This document shows, piece after piece, positions 36,401-50,922 of a stretch of 64,000 bases of DNA (the stretch's first letter is position 1; each line of letters starts with the position of its first letter). The DNA is from Archegozetes longisetosus (Eukaryota; Arthropoda; Arachnida; Sarcoptiformes; Trhypochthoniidae): the NCBI GenBank assembly GCA_018873245.2, contig JAEMBT020000003.1, positions 4,173,843-4,237,842 of the forward strand. The letters are read 5' to 3'. The notes beneath the pieces were generated by a model that saw only the letters and a program-made list of their open reading frames with translations, made no database searches and was not told the origin of the DNA. A program made the translations under genes and the position numbers.

Positions 36401-39400
36401 TCCATTTGTCAAACTTTTCAATAGAATGCCAACAATTTTTTTGCCTTTACTTTTCATACAATTTCTCATTGATCACGTTTGAAGCCAACTGCAATGCTCT
36501 TTTCACCGACACCACCAGATTGCGAGTAAATTTATGCAACACTGCAACTAATCGATGTCCAAAACTTGATTCTCTCAACCTTAGCCTAATTTAATGGAAA
36601 AGACAAACAATGAATCCATCCGTTCGTGATCTCATTTAAGCAAAATCACATGAGATCTGAGCATTTTATAGGAAAATATTTACAGATATATTAATAATCT
36701 CAAACTGATTGCTAAAGAACTGAACAAAGAAATAGTAATCAATTTAACAGATCCAAGTATAACATCGAAGTGAAGTTCGTGATAGTATTGGTTATGTGAC
36801 TTCTGTTGAGGACACTCACTAAAGCTTATATTAATTGCTTAAATATTAACTATAATAATAGTTATTGCCTGAGAGTAAATGCTATGAAAATATTTGATTT
36901 GTTTCTCTAAAAAATGGCAAATAAACTATTTCTACTCATTACTGTTGTTTACTCTTTACGAGTCAGCCCTATAACGAATCAATAGAACAATATAATTTGT
37001 AAATCAAATATTAAAACATAAACAGAACTATTTTTACACAGAATCCACATCAGAATCAACGGTTTCTCTGATTTTGCGGTTTCAGAAGTTATTGTTGCGC
37101 ATAAGAAAATCTGTTACTTTTAGTTGAAAAAAGAATCCAAATTTACTTATTTGAAAACAAAACTTGAAAACATTTTGATCAAATTTAAAGAAGATTTGTA
37201 TCAATAATTGATTTACTCAATTATTGATAAAGAATATAAGGTTGTATTGGATTATAGGTGTTCAAGTAGAAAAATTCACTCAACAAACTAATTATTGAAT
37301 TAATATAATTGCGATACCTTGCGACTTATAGTTTGTTTTATAAAATTTAAAATTAATAAAATGGTAACTATAGTAAACATTTCATATCCTCTTACTTTGA
37401 ATGTCAAAACTTTTCAGTTTAGTCATATTGAATCTGAAATGAATCGAATTCTGTTTTGACCAAAAGAATTGAGGGCAAGAAATTTAATATAAGAACCACA
37501 GTTATCATCAGTCACCTTAGACTCAGACTCTCAAACAGAAAGATCAAAGGAATATAAGGTGTTGGTGCTTTGGTTATCTGTTAGATAGTGTTTATATAGA
37601 GTTGTGTATCTGAATTATTGTTTTTATCACGTTTTTTGTTGATCTGGTTGGAAAGTAGCGAAACAATAGAGAAGACATTTGATTTGCAGTGTTGTTAAGG
37701 GTAACTCTATTTGGTATCGATCAGTTGTGCGCTGACAAGTTATGGCTCCAATTCTAATCTAGAGCAGGTCTGCACACAAATCCCATTTAATAACTGCTTT
37801 GCATATTTTCCAACATTTTTATTTGGGCCTCCAATACGAAAAGTTGAATATACGAAAACTTGGATACATGCCTGTTATTTGTTAGTGAACCAAACTAATA
37901 ATGTTTGTCTCTAACTTGTCAACCAAGATTAACAACTCAAACAGTTCGGCTCATAAATTAAGATTAAGATGAAAAAGTCATTCTCCTATCAAATTATATT
38001 GACCAAATCACAATCAGATTTACTTAAATACTTTAGATGTTACTTTCAAGATACCATTTAGATACACTTAATTTATTGCTAGCTATTTTAGCTCTAAATT
38101 CTAAGTGTTTTTTGGTCTTCAACTCAAGTGACACGTTAAGATAACGGCTTTTGAACAATAGGAAAAAGTTTTATGACAATAGATTATAAGTCTTATAAAT
38201 CTGAGATAATGTGGATCTGCTTTATTATCAAAGCTACCAAAATAAGTTTCGAAAACAAAATCACGAATATTAATGGACTGAAAAGAATTGGCCATAAAAA
38301 TTGTTTTACGTTTGATGTCTGGTTCTTAAAATATAAACAGCTCCAAATGATTGAATAGAGCCTTCAAAACAGTTTATCATTTGTCTGTTCACTAATTTTT
38401 AACAAGTCTTCTTCAAACCCACAAATGAATGCAATGATTCATCTTTTCAGTTTTAAATCCTTTTCTCGTAAATCTTCGTCTTAAAAAATAGAGATCGCAA
38501 CCAAACATGTTTAGAACAGACAATTATTTACTGAACAATTATCTGAAAAGACATAAAAGAGCTTAAATTTGAAAGTGATCCTTCGATTTTGGTGACACAA
38601 ACATAATTACAAATAAGTGAATCTGAATTGTTTGTGACTTTGTGTTTATAAAGTTTGTATACATTGTGGCATATGATTGATAAAACTAATTAAGCTGTAG
38701 TAGAGGAGCGCACTAAATGTTTGTTTTTGATCGAGTACACAACTTATGTTCTGAGAAGCTCTCAATATGACTTTGAGGGATCTGTTATGCTTCCAAATAA
38801 ATGCAATAACTTCAATTATTCTATGTTTCAAAACAAACTTTCAATTGAGGAATTAGTCAAAAGACTAAAATATAAATTCGGATCATTGTAGTGTTAACCA
38901 GACATTACTAAATTTTAATTTATTATTTCGATAATGAGATTTGATGATTAAACTATAAGACTATTTCTAAGATAGGTCATATAAAGTTATTTGAGTTGTA
39001 CTTCTTAAGAAAAAGTAGTTTCGAAGTATTATCAATCACGAAAATTAGAATTTAGCAAAATTAAAGTTCTTTATATTCGTTGTGTGGCAATTACTTCGAG
39101 GATAACATTTGAATTTTTAATATAAAAAACCGCTTCATCTAAGGCTAGCCATTCAAACTGTTCTGCCAATTAATATAAAAGTTGCCACAAAGCACTCATT
39201 AAGAAATGCTAACTGTTAAGTACAGTGGTTTTCACTTGTGTTGCAGATGAATAAAGTGAAACTTTGCACGAAGGAATCCCGCGTAGAATTGCAATTAATA
39301 GAGATTTGACTGATGCTCTAAATAGGGACAATGTGAACTTCCATAAGAAATTGAGAATAGGAAATTAGCTCTATTTTTCAGAGTAAAGTGTTTTGTTTAC

Positions 39401-42400
39401 CACCAACTCTATCCTTCCACCTAAACAAACAATTCTACTAAAATTTGCGTCAGATCTAACTTCAATATATAACAAATCTCTTAGTTGTTAAAATTGAAGT
39501 CTTTCATTTTTATCTAACTATTTTCGGCTAACTTTAGAGTCAGTTTGTCTGTTGCCTAAGTTTGTTCGTATTTAATTACTGATTGATAAGAAACTTGAGA
39601 CGACTTTTGATCTCTAATTCTAATGCTTAATTCCTACAGAAATTGCATGAAAGCTCATAATGAAGAGTCGATTCCCACCAGAGATCAGTATTGTTTCAAA
39701 TGACTCCTAAATTAGAGTACGTTTAGATCATTTAATACAAAGGCGTTCAACGAAAATACATCGGAATTGAACGCTATTTAAAACAATGCGTTCGTTTGTT
39801 ATCAAGACTTCATGACTATTAATCACTCAGGAATTTAATTCTTCTGGAATTTCTTGTTTGCAGAACAAAGACTCTGAGAATGATTGTGCGTAAAATTTCT
39901 GATTAGACTGGCTCTGAATTGGTTGAGTTGACTAAGATTTACTGTACTAGTTATGAACTGCCAGATGAGTAAGATTTCGAAATACAAAATTGCAAATTCG
40001 TATAGAATAGTGAGAAGTGCTTAATAGCCAGAAGTGCAGAATAGTCAGACATTTTTCGCATAACTCTCATAATGATCTTTGATAGAGTCGTTCTGACCAG
40101 CGATCTATAACCCAAAAAGAAATAATCTTAGTTTTACATTGCTACTTTTTCTTTATCTTTTCATATTGAGATCAATAAAACTCTTGAATTATATCATTAG
40201 TCTGTGATATGTTTGTGTGAAATTGTGCGCACTCTGAAAGAATCGATGGTTTTTTAAGACTTATGCATTTATTGCGGCGCCGGTCTCACTATTGCCACAG
40301 ATGACAAACTCTCTAAACGCTAATATAACTTGACTTAAATCACAGATTATAACTCGAATATCTGCAATCTCTCATAGGATAAATTATGAAATGGCTTCTG
40401 GATTTAATATATTCTTTTATTCATTTGATTAATATGTTTAAAGTCTAACCGAAATTTTCGATTACAGAGTTGAGCGAAAGAGAGAAAGAAAAACAGTTTT
40501 AATTAAAGGCATAAAGTATCTAAAGCTGTGGTGATTTTTTATCAACTCCATTGTGTAAAGTTTCAAAGCTTTGAATTTAGTTCCCAAAATGAGTTAATCT
40601 TAAAATGTTGAACTGAACTGTAATATCTGAATAAGGTACGCTTTAACAATAAGACAAATGAAAAAGAATTTAGAAAAATAGTAATATCTTTGATTGCACG
40701 TTTGACTTAAAGCAAGATTAGAGCCAATCTTTTTAGTATTTTCAAACTTGACATGTACAATAGCTATCTAAAGAGTGTTAAGTCGAACTTATAGCAAACT
40801 TGATAAGAATCCAAATTCTCTAAACCTTCCATTATCGTAATTTGAATTTATGAAAAAACATATTAGGAATAAAAATATAAGTTATAAGCCATATTAAAGC
40901 TCAATCTCCATAAAAGCCGCTTCAATTGGAGACGTGCTTTTATTTTGAATAATAATATAAATGTGTGTATAAGTCTTCAAACTACATTAAGACTTTTAAA
41001 AACAGAATATTAGTAAAAGACTTATAAACACATAATAAGTTTTATTAATTCTGGTGATTTATGTAATCTCATTCACACTATTATTAATTAAATTGAAAAT
41101 ATGTTTTCTATTGAAAAAAACATTGAATGGCATATCGATACTGAGTTCTAATATGACATATAAGTTTTTATTACTAATAGGATTTTCATAGATTCAAATT
41201 GTGATCATAGAAGATTTAGAGAATTTAGAGCCTTATCAAACTTGCTGTAGTTCAATTTAATACTCCTGATAGCTATTGTACTTGAATGTCATTTTGAAGG
41301 GATTACAATGTTTGCGAACAAAACTTATTGCAAAAGCTGTATTGCGAACAAAACTAGTTAAATACCGAATTCGGAATATTTTTCCCAAAAGATATGGTTA
41401 ATTCTGAGAATCATTTTGAGTCTTCTATTTGAAAGATAATTAAACTATTCAATGACTTGAAGTAAATTTGATCTGGATAAAAAATTTCCTTGAGCGGAAT
41501 TGAAAACCTAGTGACAGAATTGACTGTCAAGATGTAGATTTGAGTATTGAATCGTGAGCAAGAGTTGAATTTGTGTGGAATCATGAGCCTGGAAGTTTGA
41601 TGAAATTTTGATTAGGATGTAACTAAGTTATTTCTCTGAAAATGGCAATACAAGTGGCGGTACAATATGTCTTTTTTAGACTATTCATTCTAAACGCCCC
41701 AAGCAAAACACAAAAACCCACTTTGCGTTTTACGCAACAAATACAAAATAGTCAAGTCAATCAACAAATATAAGGTTTGCTTTACTATTCTTGAGTCTTC
41801 TTTACAATTCTCTCCAATACTTTTTTCATATTCTGATATTTGCTTATCTTAAGTGAATTTAGGCTTTATTTAATGTGTTCTTTTTATTACACTCGTCTCT
41901 TATCTAACATAACAATGAATGCTTGCAATTATATTTTGTTCTCGTGTTTGTTGATCTGTATACTGCATAGAGTGAATTGAACGCAAAAATTCTCTGATCA
42001 CTTATGTTTTCCGCACCAAAACATTGATTCTGTGAACACAATTGTGACGACAAGCATCTTATCCTATTGTTTGGAATAGAATGCATCAAAATATTTGACT
42101 CTTTTCATTTCACGTCTGGTCAATCGCTGAAAACGTTGATCGCTGTCCAAATGTTTAATAAGCCGAATTTTCTGAATTTTTAACCAGAATGTTGTTTGAA
42201 AAATGTAAGAGTTTCCTACATGATACCAAACTAAGCTTTAAGGTTGAATAGCCGTTCGCTTTGGTTCTGCTTTAGCTGTAATAGTCAATAGCTATAAATG
42301 ATGAATCGACGGCAACTGCATAGCAATCATTTTTTCATGATTTCTTTCCTCATAAAATGTTCATATAGCTTTTATCTATGATTTTAAAAAGTTATTTTTG

Positions 42401-45400
42401 GTCTAACAAAAGACTGATGCTCATTATAAATAAATGAAAAAGTTTGTCATTGTTAGCAAGTTCACATGTTGTGTATTTATCATTCCTTATTGATTGGAAA
42501 AATTGTAGTGGCAATATGGTTTCACATATATTTAAGCAGCTCAAGTCAATCCAAAATCAAATAACTCGAATTACATTTTATTTTAATAGCCTATTCAACT
42601 AAATCTGATAAACAAACTTTGGTTAGTAAATCTTTGTGACAAAAGACGCTCAGTAATTGAAGCGTTCTTTGTAGTAGGAAGGTATCTAAACAACTATAAA
42701 GACTGATAGGAGATTCTATTGTAGAGAGCCCTTCAGTTGGTACTATAGGTTTTCTACTGTAAATGAAATAATATATACATTATATTATTGTGCAATATAT
42801 GAGGTTTATATAAGTACTAGTGTACACTCTAAAAGTTAATAATCTGCGATAGTAACTAGAAGTGATTCCATCGAACTATAACATATCAGATATTAAAAAA
42901 TTCATAGAATACTTAATATGGTAATCGAAGGGAAATACAAATCAAATATGGAAACAAATTGATGTATATCATGGGAACATTTTGATAAGAATGATCCTTT
43001 TGTTGTTGCTATCGAGGATTATTAAGTTTTTAGTTGTAATACATAATAACGATCGCGAACCATGTTGTTTGCTATCACTTACTTTATGAAATACCAAGTA
43101 ATGTTCGTGTTTCACTAAAATAAGTATCAATTCTTCAAAGCAAATGAAAAAGTCAGCTTCAATGCAATTATGAGTTTGTTTTGTGTTAGATTTTCTTATG
43201 TAACAAACATTTTTGATCGAAACATAAAACATGTACTGTAAATGTGGCAATCGGAATCCAATTCTAATAGGAATCCTAACGAGAAGTCTAACAAGAATAT
43301 TGCCTTAGTTTAGGTCAAATCTATTTGATTTGTTCCTTCTTCAATTATTGACTAAATTGACGTCTTATAAATTACGTAATAAAATTTTTTAGAGAATATT
43401 TATTGGAAACCAACAAACGACACAGATAATGGCAACCAAATTGAATTATAAAGCTATAATACCCAGAATTTGGATAACTGACAACATAAAGTTGGGCCAA
43501 AACGGCATATTACATTGAGATTTACTTTCAATAGTTATGAAAAATTGCATTTATTAACACAATGGAAAGAGAAACTCTTTTGTGAAACTTTTTATTAGAG
43601 CTTATTTAGGAATAATTTAATAATACTGTGCCTTTATTTCGGATAACCTTATAATAAAACAAGATTTCACCATTCTCTATATTCTTCTCTTTGAGGAACA
43701 GAAATGTTTGATTAATAGTTGATTTTCTCAACTTAGTTTGTTACTAAGGCTTCAATAATGTTTTTAACGTAAATTCACTTAGGACTTAAACTTACTCGGG
43801 ATATAATTTTTTAGAAGAAGTTACATGAATATAATATAATGAGCTATTCAGCTGATATTTCTGGTTTTGTCTTGCGTAGTCATAAAGCGTATTGAAAATA
43901 ACGAAGATGAAAAGAGCTAATTCTCGTAGTTGATAGCAAATAACTTAAGTAATAGTGTAATGCATAAACATATACTATTCTAAACTAGAACTTCTAATGA
44001 TAGTTTGATGAGAAGTAAAATAAACAGAAATAAAGTAGTTATCCATTAAGCGCTAATCGTTAGGAGTAGTATTAAGTTCAAATGTAAAACTCTTATTAAT
44101 ACACTAAATGCTTTATTCAATGAAAACATCCTTTTTTACTAATTCACTACTGTTTCACAACGAATCTGACTGTATTTACATATTTAATCGAGTCTAAAAT
44201 GTCGCAATAGAACTCTCAATTGAATTGATTGACGTTTGAAATGATCTAATTCCTTCTCCCTTAGACCTTAACAGTAGCAGTGATTGAGTTGATAGTACAC
44301 TTGCTTGCAATTGATGTCTAGTTTTATGTTTTAATGAGTTTATACTTTAAGAAAGTATGTTTATGACAGTTGAAAAGCCAGAACACTATCTTCAAATGTA
44401 GGCATACTATTTTGATTAAAATGATTTCTGTCTACTCAATTCGTATTTTTTCATACTATATACTTGACTAAATTTAACTTTTTGGTCAAATACATTTTTA
44501 AATTTGACGTGTTTGAAAGTGTCCAACTCGAACAGCTGTCTGTCATGAACAGAAGCTTTAATTCGAACTTAGGTTGAAAACTAGAATAAGTTTTAGCTCT
44601 ATCTATAGAAATGTGGACATTTCGACAAAACCTAAACGTGTTAAGTTGAAACGACTTATGACATAACTAAAGGAGTTTACGATTAGAAATATACGAATAT
44701 CTATGTAACTGCCGGAAGAGCTAGTGCTATTCACAAATATCAAAGTAACTGTTATTTGCTTAATAATCCTTTGCGTCAGATGTGGTCATTTGGGTTTGAA
44801 AGGCAAACTAAAACTAAAATTGATAAATCCATAAGTCTAGCCTTGAGTTATTTTTGTAAACTTCGAGTCACGCTCGCAACTAATGCTAATTAAATCTAGC
44901 TTAACATTCAAACTTATAATAAAACATCAGAAGTACTTATATTTAATTATCAATCTTAAAGTTAATTTTAATAGTGAATTCTTGGTTTTAGTTCATGTGA
45001 TCCAAGTCAAATTTGGCTGATGTGCGTCCAAAACAAGAGTTTTACAAGAGTTTTTACTTGTCATTTGCAATAAAACCGTTTATACGAATTGGATGCACAA
45101 CAAATCTAAACTGTTATAAGTTGTTGGAAAAGTTGAATAAAGTTCAAAAATAATTTATAACACAGCCGCTCGCAACTTGACAAGAATATATTTCTACTCT
45201 GTTTATAAGTTAATTATAGAAAGCTTTGCTCCAATCGCCACTTTTATAGTCCTAATTATATCTGAGAAATTTTATTTTTAGGCTTTAATCTTTCCCAACG
45301 CCGGTTCCATATCTCTAAAAATTTGTTTCCTTAATAATACTGTTGTGATGCTGAAACTGCACTTTTTGCTTAATCTTCAATAGATGTAAGGGATCAGAAG

Positions 45401-46603
45401 AATCTGATTTATCCTTTCTATTACATGAAAAAATATATTCGTTATAATGTTTTATTGATAAGAGTATATTATCAATAGTAAGCGTAGCATTTTGTGAACA
45501 ACCGTAATAAGCTTATCCGATTTTTTCTTCAATAATTCACAATTATTTGACTTAACTTCAAGTAAATTATCGAAATGCTTAGTAATAAATAATAACACAA
45601 TCCAATCAAATTTGATAAAAAATATATTAATAATTTTGTTATGTATTATGAAAATGTTTTGATTCTTACATAATGCGTTTTGAGCCGTTTAGTCATTAAA
45701 TATTGATGAATTAGGAAACAAAAATTTCAATCCAAATCGATATTTACTGCTTTCAATCTTACTTCGTCTTTTCATGCATATCAATTCGGCTAAATTTTAG
45801 CTTCAACATTATTCAATAAACAAAAGTTAAATAAGAGTTTGGTTTAAGTATTCAACTACACTAACTTTAATAGAGTTTTACGCTCGAAAACTCTATTTTA
45901 AAATTGATCGTCAGTACTATTCAAACAAATATATTTATTTAAATTAAACTTTGACTGCAATGCCAACAAAAATGGCAATTAATAGACAAGTTGTATCGCA
46001 ATGTTGGTAAAGATTTGCATTGATGTAAAAATACAAGATTTGTAATAAAAAATTCATGAGTATCGATATGAGTCTTAAGAATGTTGATATTTGATGGCTT
46101 CTGTGAAATGACTCAATTCTAATCTATAATCAACTCGAGTAATATAGCACTAAAAATAGATTACGAAACAATTTGTTTGTAAAATTATAATCGATAATCT
46201 TTTTATAAATTTAGCACTACTAAGTGGGTTGGTATAACGAACAACGCGATCAGAAATAATCATTTTTGCAACAAAAGTTTCAACTGTGTTTCAAATTAAT
46301 ATTTTGCAATTTTTTAAATTTATGTATTTATAAAGTTTCGATAACAAGATGTAAAGTAAAATTTGATATATCATGTGGGCAACCAGGATTTTGATGAAAA
46401 TAGACTTTAAACGGAGCACTATTTTCATGTTTTTATGAAACCCCACAAACATATTAATAAAGCTTGTCAGTATTTCACTTAACTTGACTCGAGGTCAACC
46501 GTTCAATTTGATCAATTAAAATCTTCATTGAAATAGCAGCATATTTGAGACCAATGAAAAGCTAGCTTAAACAATTTTAGATAGTCTATTGAAAGTCCTT
46601 TAA
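33444..46603. other. Gene-poor AT-rich stretch
   Basis: About 13 kb without a recognisable coding exon. Short ORFs occur (for example 34862-35065, 37711-37914, 42969-43250), but none resembles a known domain and most are Ile/Leu/Asn/Lys-rich. A short (CT)n lies near 35075-35090. A TATA-like sequence followed by an initiator-like TCAGT at about 37481-37512 precedes a Cys-containing open frame; see findings. Confidence 0.35.
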
Positions 46604-47006
46604 GGTTGGAGTCACTTTGGCAGAAGTCAGTTTAGCCGGATTCCTGATCTTCCTAACTTATGGTTTTACTCATAAATTTTTAACATAAGAATACAATGAA
46701 ATATAGTTTTACTCAAATATTTATATGAAATTCATCTGGAAAATGGTTGAGTATCCAGAAAGTAATTTAACCTAAATGAGAATAGCGTTAGGTGCACTCA
46801 GATCTCAGGTTATCCTGAGCTTAGATTAAACTATTTTGATGGATGGGCAGTAGCCCCCATGTGGCATCAAATAGGGCTAAGTCAAATAATGAATCAGACA
46901 ATCAAACTAAGAGATAAGAAAGTCGGTTGAAGAATCGAGTTTCGGCTTAAGTGACTCGCCTAAACGCCATTTTGCTAAACTGACTTCTGCTAAGCTGACA
47001 CCAATG
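46604..47006. mobile_element. MITE-like element with terminal inverted repeats of about 34 bp
   Basis: The left end (ttggagtcactttggcagaa..., 46607-46637) and right end (...gctaaactgacttctgctaa... to gacaccaa, 46973-47005) are imperfect reverse complements, about 28 of 31 positions. Each end reads inward from TTGG(A/T)GTCA. The 0.4 kb interior has no ORF. A target-site duplication is not obvious. Non-autonomous DNA transposon is the simplest reading. Confidence 0.55.
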
Positions 47007-50000
47007 GTGGTTTAGTACAAAAAGAATAATCTTTATTGATACTGGAAGCCTGAGCCAAAGAACTGATAAGACTGACAATTGAGTGACCAAGTAGATATTT
47101 AAATCATAAGTTAGTTTAAAGGGCTGCGTAGATTGGATGAGCCATTAACTTTACAATTCCTAGCAGTCAACTATTCGCACGAATTTTGACAGTTCATATC
47201 ACTACAGTTGCATTTCCATAATAAGATTCACAAACAAAAGCTTAGGCAACACACGGTTAGTAAAGTGTCATATGTTCTTATCAACACATTAAAAGTCAAA
47301 AGTAAAGTACCTTTTGTTTGAATAACTCGCTATCTATACTTGAACATTCTGTTAAAAAGTTTAGCTCTTGTCTCTCCTCAAAAATACGAGAACTAACTTT
47401 TAAATTGGGTCTTACCTCTCAACCGATTCAGTAATTATTTAAAGTGCATTTTTGCATTTAAATCAAATCGATTTTTGCTCAATAGCTAATTATGACGTAA
47501 CGCTGTTTACTTACATTCACTGATCAGTTGATCGTTGCCTGAAAGATAAGAGGAAATTAGGATTTAATCAATCGATTTAGCTTAAGTTATTCAATGATTG
47601 AAGTTTCTAAAGGAATGCCTGCAGACTCGGAACACGCATAAAATATTGACTTGAAATAAATATGAACATTTTAAAAGCATGTTTTGAATAATCTGTGGCA
47701 CATGTTTCGCTCAGTCAATGAACATGGTATCCCAAAAGGCATATAGCCGGGCACGCCTTCAATTTAACTAAACTTTACTTATCGATTTTAGATTTTCAAA
47801 TATGTTTTATTTTTCATTCTTATGTCAAATTATGAGTAGTTTTTAATGTTCTGCTTTTATTGTAAGAATCTCAAACCTAACCCTTCAAAAAATATATCAA
47901 CCAATAGATGTGACATATTCGATAAATCATTATTTGAGTTTAGAATCAAAAAAGTTGCAAAAGTTCAATCATATTTGATTGTTTGCTGTATTTAAAGCAT
48001 AAGTATCTGACTTTTATTAATAGAACATATAATTAACTACGAATTTATTAAAGTAATGTCAATTCAATATGATGGACATAAAAGACATAAAGTTGTACTT
48101 ATAAAGTGCAATTTGATTACATTAAATTGTTATGACAATACATTGATTTAATATGTTAGTAAAAGTTTCATAATTGTAGGTTTGAATTGACGTCTAATAA
48201 AATGATAAAATAGCTTCACAATCAATGGCCTATCGATCTTGAATATAATTACAATTGTGAAACTACCAAATAATTAACAATAAATAGTCGCTTGCATATT
48301 AATGCTACAATCACGTAATTATTATTCACCAACAGTTCTCAACTTTGCTCTCTTGCTCTCCGGATAATTTCGCAAATGTCAGTCTATAATAAGTTCTTGA
48401 AATTGGAGTTAATCTGACGAAAGCAAATATAACGTTTTTCTGAGCTTTCTTTGAATTTATAATTTTAGTAGTGAAGCTATTTTTCGGATCATTTTGATAG
48501 GTATTATTAACGATCTTGCGGGGCAAAGATAACTGAAAATAGTATGTAGAGAGTATTAAAGTGAAGTTGAGATTAGTGAGAATTGTCGGCAATGCAGCAG
48601 TGCATATATGATGACTGAACGCACTGTACCGTTACTCAGCTGGTACTCTATACCATATTCTCTATTTCGTATTCTCTATTTCGTATTCTCCATTCCGTAC
48701 TCTCTATTCCAGCTCTCTTTAGTGTTGGCAAAGTTTCGCATCAATATTTTATACGACAGTGAGAAACAACAGCGCATTATCCAATTGCTATTTCGTGGTG
48801 ACTAGTTTTTCGTCATAACTAAACCGTGCCTTCGGTGGCGTGCGTTTCCTCTTTAGTGCTGTCTTATTTTCATTTGGATGCTCTACTTTGACACTACTCA
48901 CTACTCAATTATTTTATTCTTTATATTCTCGTCATCAAACGAAAAATTGTTGACATCTCTTCACCGCAAAATTGAAAATCTTTGGTTTGTGTGTGTCATA
49001 AGGCTGTAAAAATAGGACATTTTTACCCAAAAACCAAAATAGATTCAATTTTTTGACTGGCATTCATTAGAAGAGCGTCGTTTGTATAATAATCTGCATG
49101 CCATTAGAGTTACTCTAAAATCTGATTATTATTCTGAATAGTGATCATGTTTGTAGTTAACCATAAATTTTGTCATTGTGTCAAATTTTGTCATCTATAT
49201 TGTGCTTCAATAACTTGTGCTTGTCTCTCGTTTATTCGCCATTTGGATTACTTGTAACGATAAGATTAAAGGATTATATAAAAGAATTGGATGAGTCGAA
49301 ATTGTTCTAATAAGTTTTGCTAATTGGTTGATTGTTGATCTGCAAAGTCAGGATTCTAGCATTATATTCAAATACATTAATCCGTATTGCATTGTATTTG
49401 TGAGCTAGACTCATAACCCTCAAACCATCACAAAAATTAATCTCAATCAAAAGTTTCACCTCATCGAATAGAGTGCTGATGTGGAGTTCAACTTTTGATA
49501 CTTGTTCGTGTCTGTGTCGATCATAGCTCAAGCGTGAATCAGTTGGGATGCCATCGGCTTTATCATAGACTTGTTTCTAATGAATACCTTTGAATTTTGA
49601 CTTGCTATTCAATGAAGTATATACCCAATTGAAAGCTCGTGAAAAATATTAAACATATACAGTTAAGTAAACTTAATCTTCAATTTGTAATATCTAACTA
49701 TAGTAAGTTATAAATCCGACACAAAAGATTACTTAGAAGTTTAATCTTGGTATTCACTTTATGTTGGTTAAGAATTTGCACAATATAATGTTTATAGTGT
49801 ATATATCAATTATTAATTGATCAAACATCAAGTTGTCCTATTATTCTGTTTAAAACCTCATTTTCTCACATCTCATATCATCTATTAGTCAAGTTATTGA
49901 GTTTCAGTGCCAGAACTGTTCCAACTACTGAATAACTAGAATTTAACAATTCTGTAAACTTTCAAACATTAGCTTCAAAACAATTAGATGCAAAGTGTCA

Positions 50001-50374
50001 ATCTAAAGATCTTACTCCTCAACTCAATAGATTGCATGCCAGATCAATTTAGTGCTATCTATTACTTCTCAATGAGCAAATGTTACTTTCAAAATGAAAA
50101 CCCAATTTGTCGTACTTTTCAACTAATTTTAAGGGACTTTCACTTCCATTCAATTGAATATCATTAAAGAATTTGAAATTCAAAAAGTGTTGAAATCTAT
50201 CTAATTTTTGACTGAGTTCTAAAGTGATATTTTCAGCCATATATAAAATTAAGCGAATAAGTTGATTATTAACCTAAAAAGAAGTGCGTCAATGCGAAAG
50301 ATTATTAACTGAAGTAAATGATAATTAGAAAGGCCAACAAATATAATTGAAATTGTAATTAATATAAAATAGTA
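47007..50374. other. Intergenic stretch with scattered less AT-rich patches
   Basis: No assignable gene. A possible minus-strand microexon lies at 47515-47538, and a 14-bp tandem repeat at 48656-48711 sits in a less AT-rich patch (about 48590-48900). That patch could be a promoter or an old repeat. ORFs at 48326-48592 and 49307-49531 (both minus) are unrecognised and not annotated as genes. A TATATAAAA sequence at 50240-50248 lies about 130 bp before the coding exon at 50375. Confidence 0.35.
48656..48711. repeat. 14-bp tandem repeat, four copies
   Basis: Units of tattctctatttcg at 48656, 48670, 48684 and 48698. The first two are identical and the last two diverged (c-for-t changes). Confidence 0.85.
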
Positions 50375-50541
50375 ATGACAACCGAAAGGCCAACGTTCGT
50401 TCATCCAGACCTGGCACCACCATCATGTGCACCGACCGCAGCCACTTCTGCAACAAGAGTTCGAGGGCCAACACCTGCTCAACAAGCGCTAGTCGGAAGA
50501 GCACTTCGGAATCGAAGACATACTTTGGCGAACGTACTTCG
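50375..50541 (+). CDS. First coding exon of an unidentified gene (partial)
   Basis: An ATG opens a 55-codon frame rich in Pro, Ala, Arg and Thr, running into a strong donor (cg|gtgagt, intron from 50542) in phase 2. The exon is far less AT-rich than its surroundings, uses GC-ending codons like the confirmed genes, and ends in a basic segment (RALRNRRHTLANVLR). The frame reads TGA just past the donor, so splicing is required. The protein starts MTTERPTFVHPDLAPP. No signal peptide or known motif is seen and I do not recognise the family. A phase-2 acceptor is needed downstream; the exon ending at 63082 fits, which would make the intron about 12.4 kb. Strong as a coding exon, unknown as a product. 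Confidence 0.65.
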
Positions 50542-50922
50542 GTGAGTGCGACTAATTAATTTAGCACTTCCTTTGAAAGCAGAGAATATCTTATTATAAC
50601 AATCTTAGTCTGTAATCAGATGCAAGATTATTTTTTTATCGATATAAGCAACCTATTTATTATCATTACTTCTAGTGATGACAATAGAAAGGCATCAAAT
50701 GCTCGCTTAATATTGATTTATTGTGCAATGCGTGACACGAATTATAAGAGCTCTGCAGTACAACACTATTCGATTGTTTTCTACATCTCTATAGACTTGT
50801 GTAACTATACGTAAATGATTTTAATTTTTGAATCAAAAATTCAATAAAGTCTTCCAATATAAGACTTGTTTTAGAGAAAGCGCAAAGTTCAAAGTTGAAA
50901 AGACAGAAATCTTGAGAGTTAT

